Origin: Litoditis marina
Taxonomy: Eukaryota; Nematoda; Chromadorea; Rhabditida; Rhabditidae
Reading direction: 5' to 3'
NCBI GenBank assembly: GCA_964036275.1
Contig: CAXIWQ010000284.1
Location: 1 to 64,000 of the forward strand
DNA: 64,000 bases
The position numbers were made by a program, and so were the translations under genes. Shown here piece after piece: positions 57,294-64,000 of this stretch; position 1 is the first letter of the stretch, and each line of letters starts with the position of its first letter. The notes beneath the pieces are model-generated. The model saw only the letters and a list, made by a program, of their open reading frames with translations. It searched no databases and was not told where the DNA came from.

Positions 57294-57919
57294 CTTTTTC
57301 AAATGTAATGGTCACCTTGCGTCAGTTGTAATGGTTTTACAATCTGTGCTATCAGTTGTAATGGTTTTGATAGTTGACAAGACCATTTAATGTTACCCTT
57401 GAAACATTGGTACTTTAGTAACGGGTGTCACCTACTTTGTTCCAATTTCCATTTTTTTTTCTTCCATATTTCTGTAATGATTATAGGTCGAGTCTCAGCA
57501 CGGTGTCCACCCTGATCTGTGGTCGAACTGAAACATCATGAGATTATACGAGTTGCGGGAGAAGAAACAAAAACTACTGGCGAAGTTACACGTGAGTTCT
57601 AACATTATTTATATCGTATATTTAGAGAAGCACGCGTGACCACTACCTTTATGCGACTTGAAGGGACATATCTGCTTGAGAACTTTTGGCGTTGGTGGGC
57701 TGGTCCTAATTTTTGTTTCAGGCATACTCCAACCAAGTTATGAAAACTGTGACATGAAATCAAAAACGGACTCCACTTTCATTAATATATGGAACAACCT
57801 GTTTTCCAAGCAATAAATTTATCTGAGTAAAAACAAATTCCGTTTCTGTAGAGTTATCACATTTCACTGGGATCTGGTTACGCAAGTTTCTATATCAATA
57901 ATAATAAAACTCTCTGATG

Positions 57920-58022
57920 ATGGGTGCGTTTGATGGCTCGTCGTGCAGTCAGTGCACCGAGTGGGATCGAACTGGGGTCGTGTGCGCCACGGCGCGCCGC
58001 TAACCACTCGGCCATCCAATCA
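57920..58022 (-). mobile_element. tRNA-derived SINE, second family
   Basis: Minus strand: GATGGCCGAGTGGTTAGCGG (A box) and CCAGTTCGATCCCACTCGG (B box). The tRNA-Leu/Ser-like head differs from the 50845 family. It lies just before a VPS54-like exon. Confidence 0.75.
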
Positions 58023-60051
58023 AGGTCATATTATAATTTGCAGGACACTTCTTGCCTGCGCGATGCGCAGTCGACTGTGCAGATGATGTTGAATCAGTCG
58101 GATTATCCCAAGGCCATCGATTGCATCGAAACCAGTCAGGAGGTGCTCCAATCGGAACTCAGTGCCGTCAACTGCTTCCGGTACAGTTTACCAATGTTTT
58201 CGGTTAGGTTTGGCAAGGTATTTGGTATGATTTGCCAACGTGTTGGGTGTACTTTACTAATGTTTATGGTATGATTTAAGCAGTGCTCTTGGCATGCTTC
58301 AGAAAATTTAGTATTGTGGTGTGGTTAAGGGTGGGCTCTGTATAGTTTAGAGAACTAACTGTTATTAGAGTGGGCCGTTTAAAGGTTACATAGTTATTTT
58401 GACAATATCTTTACAGGCTAGGCATCTTTTCATCCTTACGGTAATTTCGGTACATCAAATAGTTTTCTATTAATATCTTTTTGTTTATCATTATCGTTTG
58501 AGGTTGCGATCTTTTTGAACAAATTTACTAGTTCAAATTCGTGATACGTTCAATTCTCGATCTTTTCAAGTTCTCGATTTCGAATGTGTAGTGTAGTCTT
58601 TCCATATTGCTGCTAGTTGATTTCAAACGCGAAATTGTTTCCAGTCATCTGGGCTCCCAGTTGCACGAGTTGTACGGGGTTATCGGGCGAATGATGCACG
58701 AGGACTTTGCCCAGGTCGTCCAGAAGGAATTCGCATCGAAAACGGAGGACGGAGTTCCCATCATTCACGAGGTACGCGTGTTTATTTGTTGTTTGTTTGT
58801 TATTTATTGTTGTTGTTGTTATTGTTGGGTAAATCTGCTAGCTAGTTATGTACACGCAATTGTGAAGCCTCCGAGCCATATAGCGTTATACGTTGCAATG
58901 ATTAAAACAATTTGCGATTGTTTTCTAACGAGTGTTAAAAATGCTAAATTGGTCCAGAAAGGATCGGTGCAATTTTGGTTTGGGAATAAACGCTGAGCTA
59001 GGTAATTCCCCAAATTCCGTAACCGTTTTAAGTCCGTTCAAATACCACCTAATACCATTGTTGTTGACAGGTGTACTAATAATAATAATAATTAGTATTT
59101 TTGTGTATTATATTATGAAAGTTATTGACAGTTGATCTAAATAGTTATAATTCCAACCGTTTGCAGGGTGAACTGTCGTCGGTGACAATGGGTCTAATAC
59201 AAGTCCGTCGCTATTCCTTCATTTTGGTCCTCAGGACAGAAATCGGGGAGACAATCAAGGGAATCATGCGACAGGTTCGTTTTCCTAGAAAATATGCTTC
59301 CAGGGAGACTTTCCCTGTTTTTTGGAAGGTTATCAAAGTCTACGTTTGGCGGAGTGGAATGCTAGTTCAACCAGGAGATAGTACCAGCTGCTAGCTAAAG
59401 GGATAAAGTTCACATTTTCTCTATAAATCTTCCCTCCTCCCTCAGATAAATGAAGTGAGGAGAAAATTTGATTGATTTTGGCGAATTCGCAGTTTTCAGT
59501 CTGTTGGTTTTGATGTCTTCAATCATTGCATTAGTAAAATATAAGTTGAAATCAATTTCTATTTGAAGTATGATCTCAGGTAGTGAAGCAGAGTATCGTG
59601 GAAAGTGGCCTGGATCTCACGAAATTTGATCCCACCCTCACGTGGGTTGTTGTTATTTAGTAACGCTACTTGTTTGCTGCGTGCACATTTGGATATTTGT
59701 ATACAAGCGTGCATGTGCATGAATTCGCGTGGGAACGTGTAACTTAGAATGGACGAGTTGATAGTGGAAATTATAGCGCTGTATCCACCATTATGTTTCT
59801 CATACGTGAGCATAGATCTGGTTAGGATTTCAGGGATAGGGAAAATGTTGGCGGATAATACCAAAACTACCCGTATTGTGCTGGCACAAATCCACTTGTA
59901 CAGGTTCAGTTGTGAGTTGTGGCATCTGCCACCCTCGCCAACTGAATTTCCAGCCGAGCACCTACATTTTGCTTCTCACTTTGCAGTAATTCGGAGTAAT
60001 TCCAACTGTACCACTCGCTTGTGCTGGCCTAATTGCCACCTTTGTAGTGAC

Positions 60052-60185
60052 TAGGGTTGAGGGTTGAGAAAACTCGAAACTCGAATTTTTTGAGCTCGAA
60101 ACTCGAAAAACTCGAATTTTCTGAAACTCGAATTTTTTGAACTCGAAACTCGAAAAACTCGAAATTTTCAACTCGATTAACAACG
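60052..60185 (+). repeat. AACTCGAAA-rich element related to hAT-type MITE
   Basis: Starts ACTAGGGTTGAGGGTTGAG and has many ACTCGAAA/CTCGAATTTT units ending CGATTAACAAC. It resembles the 92-bp MITE at 30318 but with a longer core and an eroded right end. Confidence 0.65.
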
Positions 60186-61250
60186 TCGAAATCGACTAGA
60201 AAAGTTTGAAGATTTCCAAAACCCTAAAAGTCGCACTTTTGAAGTCGATTAGCTAGTATTCTAGTATTTCATGTTTTAGTTTTTGTAAGTATAGTTTTAT
60301 CTGTGTCTGCTTTCCAGTCAATTAGGAGACCCCGTTCGTCGGTTGAACTTCTCCGATTGGATTCGAACGGTTGATGACGTCACGAGGGCTCTATTCGCCT
60401 TCTGCCAAAGACTACAGGTATGCGGGGACCACCACCACAAACATGCGACTATCTTCATAAAGGAAACCGTTTTATATTCAAATACGTGAAAAATGATGAC
60501 TTTGGATCAAAATAAGACATTTTCTTGTTGTTGTTGAGAAGGTAGCCTTTTTTCCGATTTTTCATAGCTATTCGGACAATTTTACTGGGGTATGGAGTGT
60601 GTATGATCTTGAAGACCTTGTAAATCACTCCACTGATATTTTATTACGGTTGGCAGCAGTGGTGTGGACTGCTTTTCCCTGTGGTGCTGCCTTAATCAAT
60701 AGTGAAGTTATGCGCGTATGGTCGAAATCAGATCTGGTACAATTTCTCCTAATTACTTTTGTTTCGAGTGTGACGGTAATGCAAATTTCTTTTCTAACCG
60801 TCTACGTCTCTTGCAGTCTGCACTGAAAGAGAGTTACTGTTCCGACCAGCCCCATGTTTCAGGCCCTCCAAGACCTGATGTGTGAGTTGGCGGACCGCGT
60901 CGCACCCGCTCGCGCTGGCGTCGATGTGACGTCATCAGTGGAGATGACGTCATCCGGCCGAGAGGTATCTCCGACTTCTCTGGCCTCTCTCGTCCCTCCC
61001 CCGACGGCAACGAATTCCAGTGAACAGGGGGTAAGTTTTTGAATCGATCAATAGTTACAAACACATTAGTTAAATTAGTGTGCTCGGTAAATGAATGTGC
61101 TAGTTTTGACCCGGATGCAAACCGATTTAGAGTTGCTAAAAGGATAGGATTATCAGTTGACTACTTGTTTAGTAATAAAACAGGATGTTTTTCGGCCGGA
61201 GTTCGTGAAACACACAATCTCATTGAAAATGGGTTTGTTTGTGGATGCAG

Positions 61251-62441
61251 TGAAGAAAGAGACGACGGCCGGGGATGACCACCAGAAGGAGTTCCAAGTT
61301 CTCGGACAACAAACGTTTCACGATTTGAAGAAAATCAAGTTAGTTCATCTTTATATCGTATATTTCACCTAGTTTATCTTTGTTTTTTTTCGGGTTTTAT
61401 GTTGATTCAGGTGACATGTATGAGAAATGTGTAATGAAAAATCTGGATTGTTGAAGTGGATTTTTGATTCACCTTCACCTGCCAGATGCCTAAATCTATG
61501 GATTTCAATGTTTGGTCTTACTTAGTCTGTTATCATTATTGTGCTCAAATCACAATATTCATTTTTCAGCGTAACAAGTTCTTGGGTGGACAGTGCTACC
61601 GTATTCCCCGCAGAGATGGAGAAGAAAAATCTGGCCGATCTGAAAAGTGTCGAGGGATTGCCGCCAAAACTGGCCACCCACGTCGCTAAAACCATTTCAA
61701 ATTGGTTTCCCGTACAGGTTAGCTAGCAGATTGTTAGTTCTTGTCCATGATTCTAGATCTAGAGTTGTATGATTTGGCTGTTTTGGTAGGTGGTACTGGC
61801 TAATTCTAATAACCGTGATCATTTCTAGTGTTTAGCGTGGCATAGCGCATAGTAGAATTTTATGAGTCAAATTTGGAGTTATTGATATAACGTCCTCGTT
61901 TCAGAAATCCGTGCTTCCCATTCTACTGTCGGCACTTGTAAGACCACCCGTATTGAGGCCACGAGATGTTACTATTTCAGCACCCACAGGTGTAATTTTC
62001 CCCGTTTTTTCAACTTCTGTGACTTCGGGCACGTATGGGTATGAGCCAATCATTCGCTACTTACTACTGATCGTGTTGTTTTTGTTGGCTATTCGGCTAA
62101 TTCGTGAAAAGCAAGCATGGTTTTCACTTTTCAGTTTTCAGAATTTTATAATATGAGTCATATGTTATTTGATTTCGGTTTGGCTCAATGCTATATATTG
62201 TTCACGTTTGAAGTTTAAGGTCAAGTTGTTTGGAGTTGCAGGCAGGGTTGTAATAATCATCATTTTCGTCAATTCAAAACACTTATCATTATCGAGTGAG
62301 TGATTTATAATTTGACGGCCATATTTGTTTCAGGTTCCGGTAAAACCCTGTGCTACGTTCTTCCCATTCTGGCGTCGATTGGAGAGAGACCCAGTGGCCG
62401 GCTGTCAGCTCTAGTCGTCGTTCCCGTACAAACACGAAGAG
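61251..62441 (+). pseudogene. DDX51: DDX51/Dbp6-like DEAD-box helicase exons (N-terminal part)
   Basis: Exons are 61251-61338, 61570-61717, 61905-61989 and 62334-62441. They encode EFQVLGQQTFHDLKKIN, the helicase Q-motif region (SNWFPVQKSVLPILLSAL), motif I split across exons ([16 protein letters not shown]) and [13 protein letters not shown]. The spacing and wording match DDX51/Dbp6, an RNA helicase for 60S ribosome assembly. The motif Ia position reads PVQTRR instead of the expected PTKELA/PTRELA. No later helicase motifs (DEAD, SAT, HRxGR) occur before the window end. No start was found, and the preceding exons belong to VPS54. It appears truncated, so probably not functional here. Confidence 0.7.
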
Positions 62442-63424
62442 GTACGAGTTTATTATTGTTACATAGGTAAAAAGGGGTCCAACCGGGCTGTTAAAGTGTG
62501 AAGGTGGTCCGACCGATCTTGTCGCAAACGTGAGGGGGGAGGGGGTGTAGCATCCAATAGCTGGTCTGCCCTGTTGCGCAGCGAGAGTGAAGGAGGTCAT
62601 TTTCATTTGGTAACTCTGGTCGAAAAGTGAAGGTGGTACTCTTAGGATGGCACCTTTTCACCTTTGTATAGTCTAGTAAACTTGCCCCAATATCTAAAAA
62701 AGAATGGCTTTCCGTCATCAATTCCGGGTTTAAAGCAAAACCATGGAGTTTCACGAATGTAAAAATCGAACAGGGGTTGCGGTATTAGAATTTTCAGATA
62801 TTATTGAGATGTGGGAGCGAGTTGCTACGGCGCTTCTACTTTTTTCATCTTGATTTGATCATGCTGAGTGGACAGATTTATTTAACGCTCTCGCTCAATT
62901 TTCATTTTCAAGGAGTTCGCTCGTTTCAACGCGTGTGGTGCTCGCGTTTCTGCCTTTTGTCGGGGAGGGCAGATCTGGGTTGGCAATTCAAAAAAAAGTC
63001 AAATAGGGGGGTCGTTTTTGGTAACGAGGGTGTCGAAAATTCTACGGTTTCAGCGATAAGAACAAACTTCGCTCGAAATTTTCCTTCCATTCCTTGAAAT
63101 TTCACCTTTTCCATTTTTTAAGGGGAGGGGGGTCGTATTGGACTCGACGTCAAACCATTTTCTGCCCGACCCTGATAATCAGTGTTATAGACAAATTATT
63201 ATTTCCTTCCTTCTTCCTATTGACCTCACTTCGTCATTCTATTCTATGCTTCGTTATGTTTCTACTCTTCTTTTTTTTTCTTCGCGTACTCACAAGCATA
63301 ATAAATCAATTAATTCACTGCGCAGTGGAGAAGTAGGGCGGGGGGGGCGAATATTGTAGTTTGTAGTATCATTATTATTTTTGTAGAAATATTAACTACC
63401 TTAAAAACGATTTGCTGGGAAGGT

Positions 63425-63525
63425 GAATAGTCAGGAGTCACATAAACTGTAGAAGACTGTGATTTGCAGTAGTTTCTAGTATAGTGTTGTGATTTGCAGT
63501 AGTTTCTAGTATAGTGTTATGTTTC
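63425..63525 (+). repeat. 33-bp tandem duplication before spectrin exon
   Basis: TGTGATTTGCAGTAGTTTC and TAGTATAGTGTT appear twice in tandem immediately upstream of the splice acceptor at 63528. Confidence 0.9.
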
Positions 63526-63528
63526 CAG

Positions 63529-63662
63529 GTTCACGACGCGCTGACTGTTCTACGCGAGGACGTCGATCAGCGTCGCGCGGCGCTCAGCGACGCGTAAGCG
63601 CTGGCCGCCTTTGACAGTGATGTGTGTGACATGGACGCCTGGATAGATGACAAGCTCAAGGG
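63529..63662 (+). pseudogene. Spectrin-repeat exon fragment with stop
   Basis: After TTTCCAG the frame gives VHDALTVLREDVDQRRAALS then, past an in-frame TAA (63595-63597), LAAFDSDVCDMDAWIDDKLK, followed by a GTGGGT donor. The heptad-like pattern with the WI-DK ending is typical of spectrin-family repeats (spectrin, actinin). One exon only, with a stop inside, so it is a pseudogene fragment or carries an error. Confidence 0.6.
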
Positions 63663-63740
63663 GTGGGTATATTTTTACATATAATTACATATATTAGTAC
63701 CTATTTATCCTTTCGCGTCGCTTCGGTACGAGGCGGTGCT

Positions 63741-63818
63741 GATTTGTAGTTTGATCTGCATTCACTGCGACGTTTCGAATAACGACTAAAAACTACAACT
63801 ACAAACGCAGTGCTTCAG
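63741..63818 (+). repeat. TTTGTAGTTTGATC-family element near window end
   Basis: ATTTGTAGTTTGATCTGC and AAACTACAACTACAAACGC form an inverted pair about 75 bp apart. The remaining bases to 64000 show nothing recognisable. Confidence 0.65.
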
Positions 63819-64000
63819 ACCGAAATCACTTCACTTCCTCTCCTGAGCAATGCCAAAGAGAACGTGCAGAAAATTTATTCAATCATGTGCTAAACGTGTC
63901 AATACAGATAGGTTGCTTTTCAAATGAGTTGAGCATTGAGAGCACAGTTAGTACTTTGCTTCTTTCTATTCTATCTAATCAGTCTAAATAGCCTAGATGA

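Larger units (their letters stand above)
54962..61030 (+). pseudogene. VPS54: VPS54-like exons (N-terminal half)
   Basis: Exons are 54962-55142, 55631-55722, 56376-56532, 56922-57106, 57487-57591, 58044-58180, 58645-58771, 59167-59274, 60318-60417 and 60863-61030. They follow the order of VPS54, the GARP tethering-complex subunit for endosome-to-Golgi transport: FFTRHWGDSF, YSTLNSHLESMHDVVDSRLA, LREKKQKLLAKLH, DYPKAIDCIETSQEVLQSEL, HLGSQLHELYGVIGRMMHED, GLIQVRRYSFILVL, LNFSDWIRTVDDV. It ends in a Ser/Thr-rich linker, with no C-terminal half. Exon 57487-57591 needs a one-base shift (the frame runs into TGA at 57533, but the conserved LYELREKK is in the next frame). An exon seems missing between 59274 and 60318. 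Two SINEs and a tandem repeat sit in introns. It could be a gene with sequence errors or a truncated copy. Confidence 0.7.

Noticed and set aside
50325..58022. Functional tRNA genes
   Set aside because: A- and B-box-like motifs are present but complete acceptor stems were not found, and the sequences occur in repeated, longer units typical of SINEs.
60817..60862. Exon start at the TTGCAG at 60816
   Set aside because: That frame reaches TGA; the acceptor TTTCAG at 60862 gives a phase-matching join from 60417 to ALQDLMCELADRV.

Overview
The window looks like metazoan nuclear DNA. Genes are split by short introns with GT...TTTCAG-type ends, and the recognisable proteins are animal ones: a GPS2-like cofactor, a Porcupine (PORCN) acyltransferase, a membrane-anchored type-B carboxylesterase, a DEG/ENaC channel N-terminus, and VPS54-like, DDX51-like and spectrin-like exons. 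The DEG/ENaC sequence, the style of the non-LTR ORF1 and the TTTCAG acceptors make a nematode my best guess. That is inference, not proof. All gene models here were read by eye from reading frames and splice signals.

Layout. (1) 1-14510 is a huge inverted repeat: two nearly identical ~3.6-kb arms around a 338-bp spacer. Each arm carries an intact-looking 8-exon gene for a 284-aa tandem PH-domain protein, and the two copies are head to head. The right arm is split by a complete 6.93-kb PIF/Harbinger DNA transposon (7090-14015, TAA target duplication), while the left arm keeps the uninterrupted target. The transposon has its usual two genes, a DDE transposase (+) and a MADF/BESS-like protein (-), and each gene has an intron filled with a 60-bp-period minisatellite. 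(2) 14610-17995 holds the body of a GPS2-like gene, so the big structure apparently sits in, or next to, one of its introns. (3) 18-27 kb is repeat-rich intergenic DNA: a truncated non-LTR ORF1, a dispersed GGTAACCGG repeat, two unidentified two-exon fragments, a pentanucleotide microsatellite and a CpG-rich block. (4) 27107-29814 (+) is PORCN, tail to tail with a 17-exon carboxylesterase gene at 38678-30085 (-). The introns of both are loaded with MITEs. (5) 39378-41990 is a nested element: 390-bp direct repeats outside, ~375-bp inverted repeats inside. (6) 44337-48762 (+) is a transposon gene fusing a Ulp1-type cysteine protease to a hAT transposase. (7) 50569-52271 (-) has two DEG/ENaC exons. 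(8) 54962-63662 (+) has VPS54-like exons, then DDX51-like exons, then one spectrin-repeat exon with an in-frame stop. Each family is incomplete, so this end of the window reads as a mosaic of gene pieces.

The window is dominated by mobile DNA of several classes: Harbinger, hAT, a hAT-type MITE with a perfect 8-bp duplication, a TTAA MITE, a TATAGGGG MITE, tRNA-derived SINEs and non-LTR debris. The most unusual items are the head-to-head palindromic gene pair with its built-in empty site, the higher-order intronic minisatellites, the Ulp1-hAT fusion, and the direct-repeat/inverted-repeat element at 39-42 kb.
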